In this document: positions 28,414 through 37,293 of the stretch, piece after piece
Layout of the letters: each line of letters starts with the position of its first letter
Position numbering within the stretch: position 1 is the first letter of the stretch
NCBI RefSeq assembly: GCF_001865675.1
Contig: NZ_CP011319.1
Span: forward strand, 3,782,001 to 3,846,000
DNA: 64,000 nucleotides
Reading direction: 5' to 3'
DNA from: Janthinobacterium sp. 1_2014MBL_MicDiv
GTDB lineage: Bacteria; Pseudomonadota; Gammaproteobacteria; Burkholderiales; Burkholderiaceae_D
Notes under the pieces: model-generated
Told to the model about the DNA's origin: nothing
Database searches by the model: none
The model's input: only the letters and a program-made list of their open reading frames with translations
Position numbers and translations under genes: made by a program

Positions 28414-29406
28414 ATGTCCTCCCCTCCTACTCCCCCTGTGCAGCCGGCGTCCGGCCAGTTCCGCGCCGAGTACGCGCGGCGCATGAACGCCGTGCTCGAC
28501 CATATCGACCGCCACCTGGACACGCCGCTGGACCTGGCGCAGCTGGCCGACGTCGCGCATTTTTCCCGCTTCCATTTCCACCGCGTGTTTGCCGCCTGGA
28601 TGGGCGAAACGCTGGGCGACTATGCGCGCCGCCGGCGCCTGGAAACGGCCGCCTTGCGGCTCGCCTGCCGCCCCGGCGAAGCGATACTGGACATCGCGCT
28701 GGCGACGGGCTTCGGCTCCGGCGAGGCGTTCGCGCGCGCCTTCAAGCTGAAGTTCGGCTGCACGCCGACGGCCTGGCGCGCCGGCGTCGCCGCGAAAAAC
28801 GCTGCCATGCTCGCGGCCATGCGCCAGCGCCGGCAAGATAGCAATCCTGATCAGGCCTTGCGCAATGCCGGTCAGGAAAACGGGCCGGACTTCCAGCACC
28901 ATGGGCACTCCAATTCACTTTACAGAGAGAGTCCCATGCAAGTCACCATCCTCGACCTGCCGCCCGCCACCGTGGCGTGCCAGCGCCATATCGGCCCTTA
29001 CGGTCCCGCCATCGGCGCCTTCTGGCGCGACACCGTCGCGCCATGGATGCAATCGCACGGACTGGGCGACGCGACCTGCTACGGCATCGGCCATGACGAT
29101 CCCAGCCTCACGCCGCCGGACAAATGCCGCTACGACGCCTGCGTCGCCGTACCCGACTCTTTCCAGCCAGGCGGCAGGGCCAGCATCACCACCCTGCCGG
29201 GCGGACGCTATGCGGTGGCGCAATTCAAGGGACCGTCCAGCGCCATCGCCGAAGCGTGGACGCGCATGGCCCGCGAATGGATGCCGGCCAGCGGCCTGCA
29301 ATGGGATGAGCGCCCCTGCTTCGAGCGCTTTTCCGCCGCCACGGCGCTGGACCCGGCCACCGGCGAATTCTCTTGCGAGATCTGCATCCCCGTGCGGCCG
29401 CTGTAG
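28414..29406 (+). CDS. AraC-family regulator with GyrI-like effector domain
   Basis: The 330-residue protein has two modules. Residues about 20-120 form the double helix-turn-helix of AraC regulators (LDHIDRHLDTPLDLAQLADV, then ILDIALATGFGSGEAFARAF). Residues about 170-330 form a GyrI/Rob-like small-molecule-binding domain (MQVTILDLPPATVACQRHIG to the end). Such regulators (compare Rob, SoxS relatives) often sense cationic or amphipathic compounds. No target gene is obvious; it is convergent with the SDR gene. An internal ATG near 28936 could give the GyrI domain alone, but no evidence supports that. Confidence 0.8.
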   Translation: MSSPPTPPVQPASGQFRAEYARRMNAVLDHIDRHLDTPLDLAQLADVAHFSRFHFHRVFAAWMGETLGDYARRRRLETAALRLACRPGEAILDIALATGFGSGEAFARAFKLKFGCTPTAWRAGVAAKNAAMLAAMRQRRQDSNPDQALRNAGQENGPDFQHHGHSNSLYRESPMQVTILDLPPATVACQRHIGPYGPAIGAFWRDTVAPWMQSHGLGDATCYGIGHDDPSLTPPDKCRYDACVAVPDSFQPGGRASITTLPGGRYAVAQFKGPSSAIAEAWTRMAREWMPASGLQWDERPCFERFSAATALDPATGEFSCEICIPVRPL

Positions 29407-29424
29407 CTTCTGCTCGCGCGCGTA

Positions 29425-30228
29425 TCAGCCCGCGATGGCATAGCGCGATGCCGGCTTGCCGCGCATCGCGCCCGCGAACAGGGCCAGGCGGGCCGCGTCA
29501 AAACGCTCCCACAGTTCCTTGTCTTCCACGGAGGGCAGGGTCACCAGCTCGCCCTGGTCGAGGCCCGCCAGCGCCGCGTCGACGCAGTCTTCCGCGCGCA
29601 TGATGGTGGCCTGGTCCAGCTGCGCCAGCGGCACGCCGCTCAATTCCCAGATTTCCGTCGCCGTCGAGGCAGGCAGCACCAGCTGCACCACGATGCCCGT
29701 GCCGGCCAGTTCCTGCTGCAGGCCGCGCGTGAAATTCATCACATAGCCCTTGGTGGCGCTGTAGATCGTGCTGACCGGCAAAATGTGGAAGGACAGCACG
29801 GAGCCGATATTGATGATGGTGCCGCTGTTGCGCAGCTTGAATTGCGGCAGCACGGCATAGCTCAGCTCCGCCACGGCCGTCACGTTGACCTTGTCCATGG
29901 TGGCGATCCCCGCTTTCGGGGTATCGAGTACCGGCGCCAGGGTCGAGGCGCCCGCATTATTCACCAGCATGGTGATGGCCGGATTGGTGGCCAGTTCATC
30001 GGCCACGCGCTGCAGGTCGGACGGCGCGGACAAATCGGCCGCCATGGCGCGCACGGCCACGCCGTATTTTTCCGCCAGCGATTTGGCCAGCACGCCCAGG
30101 CGCTCGACCCGGCGCGCCACGAGGATCAAATCAAAGCCGCGGCTGGCCAGGCGGTCCGCATACACGGCGCCCAGGCCCGACGAGGCGCCGGTGACGAGGG
30201 CCGTGCCTTGTGTATTGATTGTACTCAT
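29425..30228 (-). CDS. SDR-family NAD(P)-dependent oxidoreductase
   Basis: The 267-residue protein is a classical short-chain dehydrogenase: cofactor motif TGASSGLG (about 14-21), NNAG at about 90, catalytic Ser in IGSVLSF, and YSATK with the Tyr and Lys of the active site. The substrate is unknown. It is divergent from a TetR gene, and a 26-bp palindrome lies 43-68 bp upstream of its start, so TetR control is likely. Confidence 0.85.
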   Translation of the reverse strand: MSTINTQGTALVTGASSGLGAVYADRLASRGFDLILVARRVERLGVLAKSLAEKYGVAVRAMAADLSAPSDLQRVADELATNPAITMLVNNAGASTLAPVLDTPKAGIATMDKVNVTAVAELSYAVLPQFKLRNSGTIINIGSVLSFHILPVSTIYSATKGYVMNFTRGLQQELAGTGIVVQLVLPASTATEIWELSGVPLAQLDQATIMRAEDCVDAALAGLDQGELVTLPSVEDKELWERFDAARLALFAGAMRGKPASRYAIAG

Positions 30229-30270
30229 GATAAATCCTTTGCAAGTTGACTAGTTTCAAATAAATCACGT

Positions 30271-30296
30271 CCAAGCATGATAGGTATCATGCTTGG
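30271..30296. promoter_or_regulatory. 26-bp palindromic TetR operator candidate
   Basis: CCAAGCATGATA-GG-TATCATGCTTGG is a perfect palindrome with 12-bp arms in the divergent SDR/TetR gap. A weaker, related dyad, CATGACGTACGTAATG, lies at about 30338-30353, so the repressor may have two sites covering both promoters. Confidence 0.7.
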
Positions 30297-30393
30297 CACC
30301 GATAATAAACATGACCATCATCATATTTAATATCAAGCATGACGTACGTAATGTATGATGTCAACAGAAATTATTGATTCACGGGAGAACAGC

Positions 30394-30954
30394 ATGCGAT
30401 ATCCAGCGGCCGAGACGGCGGAAAAACACCAGCGCATCCTGACGGAAGCGGCCCGCCTGTTCCGCGAACAGGGCTTTGACGGCGTCAGCGTGGGACAGAT
30501 CATGAAGGCGACGGGACTCACGCATGGCCCCTTCTACAACCATTTCTCCTCAAAGGAAGCGCTGATGGCGGAAAGCACCCTGCACGGCTCGGCCCATTCG
30601 CGCGCGGCGCTCGATGCGGCCACGGCCAGCCCGGAGGCGATGCGCCAGTATGTGCGCGATTATGTGAGCACGGCCCACCGCGATGCGCCCGGCAATGGCT
30701 GCCTGCTGGCCGCGCTGGCCGGCGACGTGCGCAAGCAGCCGGCCGTGCGCCCCGCCTTCACCTTCCACCTGAAAACCATCATCGGCAAGCTGGCCACGCA
30801 CTTCCCGTGGCAGAAAAGGCGCAATCCGCGCCAGGACGCCATCGTCATGCTGTCGGCCATGGTGGGCGCCGTGGCGCTGGCGCGCGCCGTCGACGATGAG
30901 GCGTTTTCAGATGAGATCCTGGCTGCGGTAAGCGCTGCGTGCGCAGAGGCGTAG
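30394..30954 (+). CDS. TetR-family regulator
   Basis: This 186-residue protein has a TetR helix-turn-helix (ILTEAARLFREQGFDGVSVG, then GLTHGPFYNHFSSKEALMAE) and a C-terminal ligand domain with GNGCLLAALAGDVRKQP typical of the AcrR/NemR-like group. ATG 30394 is preceded by GGGAG; the frame opens 39 bp earlier. It likely represses the divergent SDR gene. Its stop codon TAG lies inside the arm of a REP-like repeat. Confidence 0.85.
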   Translation: MRYPAAETAEKHQRILTEAARLFREQGFDGVSVGQIMKATGLTHGPFYNHFSSKEALMAESTLHGSAHSRAALDAATASPEAMRQYVRDYVSTAHRDAPGNGCLLAALAGDVRKQPAVRPAFTFHLKTIIGKLATHFPWQKRRNPRQDAIVMLSAMVGAVALARAVDDEAFSDEILAAVSAACAEA

Positions 30955-31041
30955 GGCGGATTAGCGGAGCGTAATCCGACATCACCACATACGCTCACAA
31001 TGTCGCCGGATTACGCGGCGTACGCCGCAAATCCGCCCTAC
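30951..31041. repeat. REP-like inverted repeat, copy 2
   Basis: Arms GTAGGGCGGATT and AATCCGCCCTAC are perfect 12-bp complements, with inner TAATCCGACA and a matching CCGGATTA. The TAG in each arm is the stop codon of the flanking gene: tetR at 30952-30954 on the plus strand and the nadR-like gene at 31038-31040 on the minus strand. Confidence 0.85.
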
Positions 31042-32087
31042 GGCGCCAACAGCAATTGCGCCACCTGCCTGACCCTGTCGGCCACCGTGCCGGACACAGT
31101 GACAAAGGCGATGCCGCGCCGCGCCAGCTCGGCCTGGTACCACGCATGCTGGCGCGCGCGAAAATCCCCGTCGCGGCGCGTGCCATCCTGGATGAACGGG
31201 AAATCGGGCGCGCACAGCACGACCAGGTCGTAACGATGTTCGGCCAGCTGCGCCAGTTCCGCCTCGGCCTTGCCAAACATCTCGACGCAGTAAAAATACG
31301 TGGTCAGGGGCGAGGTATCGCAAAACAGCCAGCGCCGCGCCTGCCCGGCGGCCGCGGCTTCGCGCCTGAGCTGCTCCCTGCCTATCATCAGCAGATCGTC
31401 GTAGGCCAGGATGCCGTCCTGGCTTTCCCACAGCTCGCGGCCATATTCGGCCACCCAGCCCGTGTCGCAATGCGCCGCCAGCGCTGCGGCCAGGGTCGTC
31501 TTGCCGCTCGACTCGCCGCCAAGCACGCACACGCGCCGCACAAAACTGGCGCGGACGAGCGGCGACAGGAAGGCGCCGTGCGCATGCGGGTCTTGCCGCA
31601 CCTGCGTGCCGGACACGGGCACCAGACTGCGTGCCTGGTCCACGCTCACATGCGCCACCGCGCCCATCGCGTAATGCCGCTGCAGCACCTGCGCAAAGCC
31701 GGGGCCATACTCTTCGCTGCTGAAGACGGCATCGACGGGCAGCTCCAGCACCGTCCAGCATAGCCAGCCCATGAAGTGGCGATGGAGATCGCCATCATCA
31801 TCGTTATGCGGCAAGGTCCGTGCCGGCAGGCCGCGCGCCGCGCACAGGGCGGCCAGGCGCGCATCGTCCAGCACCACGACCGCCGCCTGAGGAAATTGCG
31901 CGCGCAGCCAGCCTTCCCTGCGCGCCGGTTCCAGTCCTGGAAATTCGGACTTGGTGTAGCTGACCACCAGCAGCTCTTCGCTGGCATCCAGCGCGCGCCG
32001 TATCAGCAGCTCATGACCCAGGTGCAGCGGGCAGAATTTACCCACGACGAGACCGCGCTTGTATTTGTTCACTGCAAATCCTGTCAT
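31038..32087 (-). CDS. NadR-like NMN adenylyltransferase/ribosylnicotinamide kinase
   Basis: The 349-residue protein has two NadR catalytic modules but not the N-terminal DNA-binding domain of enteric NadR. Residues about 8-165 form a nucleotidyltransferase with GKFCPLHLGHE (HxGH motif) and a later VSGTQVRQDP (ISxTxxR-like). Residues about 180-349 form a P-loop kinase with LGGESSGKTTL. Predicted reactions are NMN + ATP to NAD and phosphorylation of nicotinamide riboside. It is the last gene of the seven-gene MoxR/zincin-vWA operon; its ATG overlaps the stop of the PaaK-like gene. The coupling to that operon, rather than to pnuC or other NAD genes, is unusual. Confidence 0.8.
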   Translation of the reverse strand: MTGFAVNKYKRGLVVGKFCPLHLGHELLIRRALDASEELLVVSYTKSEFPGLEPARREGWLRAQFPQAAVVVLDDARLAALCAARGLPARTLPHNDDDGDLHRHFMGWLCWTVLELPVDAVFSSEEYGPGFAQVLQRHYAMGAVAHVSVDQARSLVPVSGTQVRQDPHAHGAFLSPLVRASFVRRVCVLGGESSGKTTLAAALAAHCDTGWVAEYGRELWESQDGILAYDDLLMIGREQLRREAAAAGQARRWLFCDTSPLTTYFYCVEMFGKAEAELAQLAEHRYDLVVLCAPDFPFIQDGTRRDGDFRARQHAWYQAELARRGIAFVTVSGTVADRVRQVAQLLLAP

Positions 32088-33451
32088 GCCACCGCTTCCC
32101 GCAAATCCGACGTGTATTGAATGATCTTGTCTTCCGCCAGCAAGACTTCCACGCCGATGGCGCCAAAGAAAGGCGCCAGCAAGGCGCGCGCCTGATCCTC
32201 ATGCGGCATGGCGTTCGGCGCCAGGCGCAGCACGACGGAGGCGTCGCCCTGCTGGTGCACGCCAAACACGGCGATGGCCAGCGGCTTCAGGGCGTGCGTG
32301 ATGTCGATATTATTGATCCACCCGCCGTGGATCGTTTTGTAGCGCAGGGGACTGCGGCCCGCCAGTCCCACCAGCACGGGGCCGTGCGGACCATGCGCCA
32401 GCGAAGCGTAGTCGCCCGTGCGGTAGCGCACGAGGGGCAGGCAGAAATTGAAGCCGCCCGTCAGCGTGATCTCCCCGCGCGTGCCCTCGGGCACGGGCCG
32501 GCCAGCCGCATCGAGGATTTCCACGTACAGCCGGTGCTGCAGCAGCACGTGGCCGCCCGCCTGCTCGTCATAGACGGCCACGGGTCCCACCTCGTTGAGC
32601 GAATAGATATCGAGCACGGGACAGCCGAAAGCCGCTTCGAGACGCGCGCGCATGCCCGGCAACAGCATCATCGACACGGACAGCAGCGCGGCCGGCCGGT
32701 GCGCCATGGGCAGGGTCAACAGCTCGGCAAACGAGATGGGGTCGCCCGCGATCAGCTCGGGCGCCATGGCGTCGAGGTAGCGCGCGCGGTCGTCAGGGTC
32801 GCGCCAGTCGTCCACGTGCAGGTTGATCTTCGCCAGCCCCGACTCCCCCATCGTGGGCGTGACGGAGACATAGGTGAAGCAGCGGCGCTGGTGCCCCAGC
32901 AGCATGATGCCCACCTGTCCCGCGCCATGCCGCAGGGTCACGCCGAACCGCTGCAGCGCGCGCTTGTGGAAAGCCAGATAGCGCCCGGCCACCAGCGGGT
33001 GCGAGGCGATCAGCAGCGGGTGGCCCGTGGTGCCCGTGGTCTGGAAATTGATCATGCGCGCCAGGTCCGCATCGTCGGGCACGAAGGCGGCGATGTCGTG
33101 CGCCAGCTCGGCGCGGCTGATGGGCGCCACGTCGACAAGGCGCGCGGGCGGCGAACCGCAGGCGCGGTAATAGGGGACGGCGGCATAGGTCTTTCTGAGG
33201 AAATCCGCCAGCCAGGGCGGCGGCGCATCGGCGCTCCAGCCGATGCCGGCCTCCATCACCTCGCGCTCATAGGCGCGCAGCGCGTCGACTTCTTCGGCCA
33301 GCAGCTTGTTGCCGCTGCGGTTGCGGTAGCGGGGCGCAGAAGGGTGACTGCGCAAACGCTCCAGCATGTCCCTGCCCGCCTGCGTCAGCGTGGGACAATA
33401 TTCGCGGTCGGATGCCCAGGCGCCGCCAGGCAGATTCGCATCCACGCTCAT
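32084..33451 (-). CDS. PaaK/CapK-like adenylate-forming enzyme
   Basis: The 455-residue protein belongs to the ANL adenylating family, phenylacetate-CoA ligase/CapK branch. It has the phosphate-binding loop NFQTTGTTGHPLLIA (about residues 137-151), DIYSLNEVGPVA as the acyl-binding region, VRYRTGDYASL, and a short C-terminal domain. It should adenylate a carboxylic acid, with or without CoA transfer; the substrate is unknown. ATG 33451 is chosen because it overlaps the previous stop (ATGA). It is the sixth gene of the MoxR/zincin-vWA operon and is coupled to the NadR-like gene. Confidence 0.75.
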   Translation of the reverse strand: MSVDANLPGGAWASDREYCPTLTQAGRDMLERLRSHPSAPRYRNRSGNKLLAEEVDALRAYEREVMEAGIGWSADAPPPWLADFLRKTYAAVPYYRACGSPPARLVDVAPISRAELAHDIAAFVPDDADLARMINFQTTGTTGHPLLIASHPLVAGRYLAFHKRALQRFGVTLRHGAGQVGIMLLGHQRRCFTYVSVTPTMGESGLAKINLHVDDWRDPDDRARYLDAMAPELIAGDPISFAELLTLPMAHRPAALLSVSMMLLPGMRARLEAAFGCPVLDIYSLNEVGPVAVYDEQAGGHVLLQHRLYVEILDAAGRPVPEGTRGEITLTGGFNFCLPLVRYRTGDYASLAHGPHGPVLVGLAGRSPLRYKTIHGGWINNIDITHALKPLAIAVFGVHQQGDASVVLRLAPNAMPHEDQARALLAPFFGAIGVEVLLAEDKIIQYTSDLREAVA

Positions 33452-34041
33452 TCGCGCGACCACTTGTCGGCCGATTCCTCGGCCGCCTTCTTCGCCAGCG
33501 CTTCGCGTATCTCTCGCGCGCGCTGCTCGGCCAGGCGGCTCGCTTCGAGCAGCCTGCGGCGCTCCGTGCCGCTGATGGCCGACAGCCTGTCCGTGGCCTG
33601 CGCCACGCTTTCATCGGCGGGCCGGAAACCCAGGCGCGCCAGCACGATGCGCGCCAGTTCCTCGCGCCGCTCGGGATCGTGCGTGAACTGGTGGGCCGGC
33701 GTGGCCGCGGCCAGCTCGCGCGCCGCCTCGCCCAGCACCTGCAGCAAGTCCTGCTGCGCCAGCCGCTGGGCGATGAACCAGTCGTCGGCCAGCAGCCAGC
33801 ACAGGACCATCGCCAGCGCGAGCCGGTTGCGGTCCGCCTTCACGTGGGCGCCGTGAAAACCCTGCAGCGAGGCGGCAGGCGCGCGCGCGCCATGCAGCAG
33901 CAGAATATCATTGACCAGCGCAGGCACCGCCACGGCCTGCGCGTTGGTGACGCCGGCGATGCGCGGCTCACCCAGGAACTCGACGGGGGTGTCGGCCAGG
34001 CGGTGGGTCAGGATTTCAAGGTGGGGACCGGGAGTATGCAT
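33448..34041 (-). CDS. unknown 197-residue protein of the MoxR/zincin-vWA operon
   Basis: I do not recognise this family. The protein has no signal peptide or transmembrane segment. It is mostly helical by composition, with a core from about 60 to 150 and a charged C-terminal helix rich in Ala, Glu, Arg and Lys (about 155-197) that may be a coiled coil. The ATG begins one base after the vWA gene's stop, and its own stop overlaps the PaaK-like gene start. Context suggests an accessory or adaptor subunit. Confidence 0.7.
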   Translation of the reverse strand: MHTPGPHLEILTHRLADTPVEFLGEPRIAGVTNAQAVAVPALVNDILLLHGARAPAASLQGFHGAHVKADRNRLALAMVLCWLLADDWFIAQRLAQQDLLQVLGEAARELAAATPAHQFTHDPERREELARIVLARLGFRPADESVAQATDRLSAISGTERRRLLEASRLAEQRAREIREALAKKAAEESADKWSRE

Positions 34042-34042
34042 G

Positions 34043-35830
34043 TCATGATTTTATATAGTAGCGCCGGCTGAACGCCCGCGCAAAGTCCAGCAAATCCTCG
34101 TAGCGCTCGACGGCGTGGATATCCCAGCCCTGTTCGCGGCGCGCGCGTTTCAGGTCCTCATAGGTTTGCTGCAGCCACGTGTGGGTTGCCGCGCCATCCC
34201 AGCCGCGTTCCAGGTTCAGGGCCATGGTGCCGCCCGCGCCGCCCTGGGCCAGCGCCTTGGCGGCAATATCCCAGCCGCTGTTGCCCTGTTCATCGCCGTC
34301 GAACATGGTGGTGATGCCGTCGTCGGAAATCATCAGGATGTGCGCGGGCCGTTCGCGCCTGGCCGCATAGGTCTTGCGCAGACAGTGAATGGGGAAACAG
34401 GTGCCGCCGCCAAAAAATCCCGTCAGCACGCCGAGGATCATGTCTTCGTCGCGCACGAAACCGGGCGTCTGCATCACCTCGTTCTTGCCGCTCCACAGGG
34501 TCACCTGCACTTTCGAGCCGGCGCGCAGGGCCGACAGCGCGATGACGGCGCCGGCCAGGGTCAGAAAAGAGGTGTGCGCCTGCGGATTCGGCATGGAACC
34601 GGAGCTGTCGACATACATGTCCAGGTCGACGGGCATGGCGTCCACGGCACGTGCCGGCTCGCGGCCGTACACGCGGCGCACCGTGGTCACGCCCGGCACG
34701 GGCCGGGGCGACTGCAGCACCGACTGCAGCCAGTCGATGTCTTCCAGCGGATCGCCGGTTTCCCACGCTTCCAGCCCCTCCATCTGCGGCTCCTGCGATT
34801 CGGGCGCTGGACGCGATGGAAACGCCACCAGGTGCGGCAAGGCCCGCTCGCGATAGTAGCGGATGGCGATTTCATGGTCGCTCAGGTCCACGCCCGACGC
34901 CTTCAGGATGTCGCCCAGCTCGAACGGCTCGCGCAGCTGGCCGCCAGCCGCCCTGGCCGGCGCATCGGCGGCGGCTTCTTCGCCATCGAGGCCCGAGATG
35001 CGCTGGTCGTGCACGGGATGGATGGCGCCGTCCTCCTCGTCATCCTCGATCTGCTGCGCGCCATACGTCTGGCAGCCGCGCGCCGCGTCGCGCGTGTCGT
35101 GCAGATAGCGGCTCGGACTCAAGGCATCCGTGTCTTCCACCAGGTAAGGCAGCAGCAAGGTGGCGAAGCGGCCCGCCGCCAGCATCCAGTCGTTCGCGTA
35201 GACGCGGATCAGACGCGCGCCCAGCCAGGCATCCGTATCCAGGCGCTCGTCCGCATCACTACCGGTCGCTGCGCCCCCCAGCTCGCCCTTTTTCAGCTGC
35301 CACAGGTTTTCATAGATGCGCATGTACAGGGTCCATACGCCGCCGCTGGCCCTGGCCTTGCCATCCGCTGCCGGCTCCCTGCCCTGCTGCAGCTTGCGGT
35401 AAATGTCCGCCATGCGCAGGTTCGCCTGGCGCTGCAGGCGGTCGTTGATGAACAGGTCCGTGTACAGGTTGGCCACCATGGGCGCGTGCTGCTCCAGCGT
35501 GGGCAAGGCGCGGCGCATGCGGGCCAGCAGGCGAAACTGGTCGCCGGCGCTGCCCGGCGCAAGGATGTGGTGGCCCACTTCATGCGCGAGGATTTCCAGC
35601 GCATAGGCGTCCAGGCCCAGCTCCGTCACCAGCGGCAGATCGACCACCACGCTCTGGTCCAGCAGGCGGATCATGGCGAAACTGCCGGACAAGCCTTCTT
35701 TGCTGGCCTGGACACGGCTGGCGCACAGGCTCGGGTCGCGCAGGCGCGTGAACTTGCTCCACACGGCCAGCGCCTCGGGCCAGGCGGCGCGCCAGGTGTC
35801 GATCAACGCGGTGTCGGCGCCCGGTTTCAT
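34043..35830 (-). CDS. zincin-vWA fusion protein (DUF2201-like metallopeptidase plus vWA)
   Basis: The 595-residue protein has an N-terminal putative metallopeptidase domain with HEVGHH at residues 83-88 and NLYTDLFIN at 121-129, the Asp/Asn pattern seen in DUF2201-type zincins. An acidic, probably flexible region follows (about 258-300). A C-terminal vWA domain has a MIDAS DSSGS at 408-412, GGGT at 474-477 and SDDG at 502-505. vWA proteins of this kind work with MoxR AAA+ ATPases, and one is encoded three genes upstream. Its ATG overlaps the previous stop. Proteolysis is predicted from the motif only. Confidence 0.8.
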   Translation of the reverse strand: MKPGADTALIDTWRAAWPEALAVWSKFTRLRDPSLCASRVQASKEGLSGSFAMIRLLDQSVVVDLPLVTELGLDAYALEILAHEVGHHILAPGSAGDQFRLLARMRRALPTLEQHAPMVANLYTDLFINDRLQRQANLRMADIYRKLQQGREPAADGKARASGGVWTLYMRIYENLWQLKKGELGGAATGSDADERLDTDAWLGARLIRVYANDWMLAAGRFATLLLPYLVEDTDALSPSRYLHDTRDAARGCQTYGAQQIEDDEEDGAIHPVHDQRISGLDGEEAAADAPARAAGGQLREPFELGDILKASGVDLSDHEIAIRYYRERALPHLVAFPSRPAPESQEPQMEGLEAWETGDPLEDIDWLQSVLQSPRPVPGVTTVRRVYGREPARAVDAMPVDLDMYVDSSGSMPNPQAHTSFLTLAGAVIALSALRAGSKVQVTLWSGKNEVMQTPGFVRDEDMILGVLTGFFGGGTCFPIHCLRKTYAARRERPAHILMISDDGITTMFDGDEQGNSGWDIAAKALAQGGAGGTMALNLERGWDGAATHTWLQQTYEDLKRARREQGWDIHAVERYEDLLDFARAFSRRYYIKS

Positions 35831-36798
35831 ACGAGCGGCAGCAGGCGGATCGCATGCGTGTAAGGCGACGTGATGGCCACGGTATGCGCATTGGCGGCGA
35901 TGGCGATCTCGCCCGCCGGCAGGTCAAGTTCAATGCGGCGCGCGCCGATCTGCACGGCGGCGCCCTCAAGGCGCACGGACGCCGGCACGTCGCTTGACGC
36001 CTGCGCGTATTCTTCCGCCGTGGCGCCATGCAGCACGGCGCCACAGGCATCGGCCACCAGCAGATAATGGCGTTCGCCGCTGCACACGACAAAGCCCTCG
36101 GCCGTGGCGCGCACCTGCGGCGGCGTGCCGAAGGCGCCACCGAAGCCACTGAAGCTGCCGAACTCCCTGCCTTCGGCATTGCCGCGCCACGGATTGGCCA
36201 GCAATTGCGCGTGGACGTGCGGCCAGTGCGCACCCGGTTCGCCAAAGGCGGCCAGCGCCAGCGCGGGCGGCAGGGTATCGGCGGCAGCCAGCGCGCCAAG
36301 ACGGAAATGCGCGACGCCGGCGCGCCAGGCCAGCACCTGGCCCACGGCGCGCAAGTCAGCCACAGCACTGATCTGCGGCGCCAGCGCCGCCAGTTCGCGC
36401 TGCCATTGCGCGGGGCGCGCGCCCGCCACGCCCGCAAGGTGGATGGCAGCGTTGCTGAGCAAGCCCAGCACGTCCACGGCAGCCGTCGCCAGCAGCGGCG
36501 CAAACTGCGGCGCCAGCGCGCGCCACACGCCATTCAGGAAAGGATTTTTCGCGGCCGGTCCGGCCAGGCCATGGCCCACCAGTTCCAGTGCCATGTCGTA
36601 GGCGGCCAGGGTGACGCTGCCGGCCCGCTCGGGCGCGGCAGCGTCCACCGCCGCCACCAGCGGATCGACGCCATCGTGCAAAAAGGCGCCGAAGGCGGCC
36701 ATGTCGAGCGCGGGAAAACGCCGGCGCGCTTCCGCCGCGCGGCCGTTGAACTGGGCGCGGCCGCTGGCAAGGATGGACGCAAAGGCAGGAGAAATCAT
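35827..36798 (-). CDS. unknown 323-residue protein of the MoxR/zincin-vWA operon
   Basis: I do not recognise a family. The N-terminal two thirds are Ala-rich and helical. A middle Gly/Phe-rich loop (about 203-216, EFGSFSGFGGAFGTPP) precedes a C-terminal beta-rich region ending in the hydrophobic RLLPLV. There is no signal peptide. The stop overlaps the start of the zincin-vWA gene and the start is 9 bp after the 161-residue gene. It may be a subunit or substrate adaptor of the AAA+ machine. Confidence 0.65.
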   Translation of the reverse strand: MISPAFASILASGRAQFNGRAAEARRRFPALDMAAFGAFLHDGVDPLVAAVDAAAPERAGSVTLAAYDMALELVGHGLAGPAAKNPFLNGVWRALAPQFAPLLATAAVDVLGLLSNAAIHLAGVAGARPAQWQRELAALAPQISAVADLRAVGQVLAWRAGVAHFRLGALAAADTLPPALALAAFGEPGAHWPHVHAQLLANPWRGNAEGREFGSFSGFGGAFGTPPQVRATAEGFVVCSGERHYLLVADACGAVLHGATAEEYAQASSDVPASVRLEGAAVQIGARRIELDLPAGEIAIAANAHTVAITSPYTHAIRLLPLV

Positions 36799-36807
36799 CG
36801 CCGTCCC

Positions 36808-37293
36808 TCAATCGCTGTGCGAAAAGTGCAGCAGATAGCGTTCGCCATCGCGCTCGAACGCGATCTCGTCCCAGTGGATCGCATACCAGACGCCAGGCGG
36901 CTGCGTCATCTTCACGCTGTGCACCGTAAATCCGCTCAGCGACATGTCCAGCGCTTCGAGGAAAGCGTTGACGAGGCAGGCGCGAAAACGGCCGGGCGGC
37001 GCCGTCTGCATGTGGTCCGACGAGAAGAACCAGCGCTGGCATACCTGTTCCAGCTGCGCGCGCCCGCACGGCGCCACCGTGATCTGCCACAGGGGCGCCG
37101 GCAGGTCGCGCGCCGGGGCGATCACATTCAAGGCGTAATCCTCGACGCGCAAGCCCAGCGCCGTGACCAGGTCCGGCGCGTCGGGCAGGCGCTGCAGTTC
37201 GTAGCTTGCGCACAGGTCGCTGGCCTCGCCGTTCAACACGGCCAGCGCATCGAGAAAGCCGCGGCAATGGTCGACGTTCAGCGCGTAATTCAT
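36808..37293 (-). CDS. unknown 161-residue protein of the MoxR/zincin-vWA operon
   Basis: No family was recognised. The protein is soluble by composition, with mixed alpha/beta character and three Cys residues at scattered positions. Its ATG overlaps the stop codon of the AAA+ gene (ATGA), which indicates translational coupling and probably defined stoichiometry with that ATPase. Confidence 0.65.
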   Translation of the reverse strand: MNYALNVDHCRGFLDALAVLNGEASDLCASYELQRLPDAPDLVTALGLRVEDYALNVIAPARDLPAPLWQITVAPCGRAQLEQVCQRWFFSSDHMQTAPPGRFRACLVNAFLEALDMSLSGFTVHSVKMTQPPGVWYAIHWDEIAFERDGERYLLHFSHSD

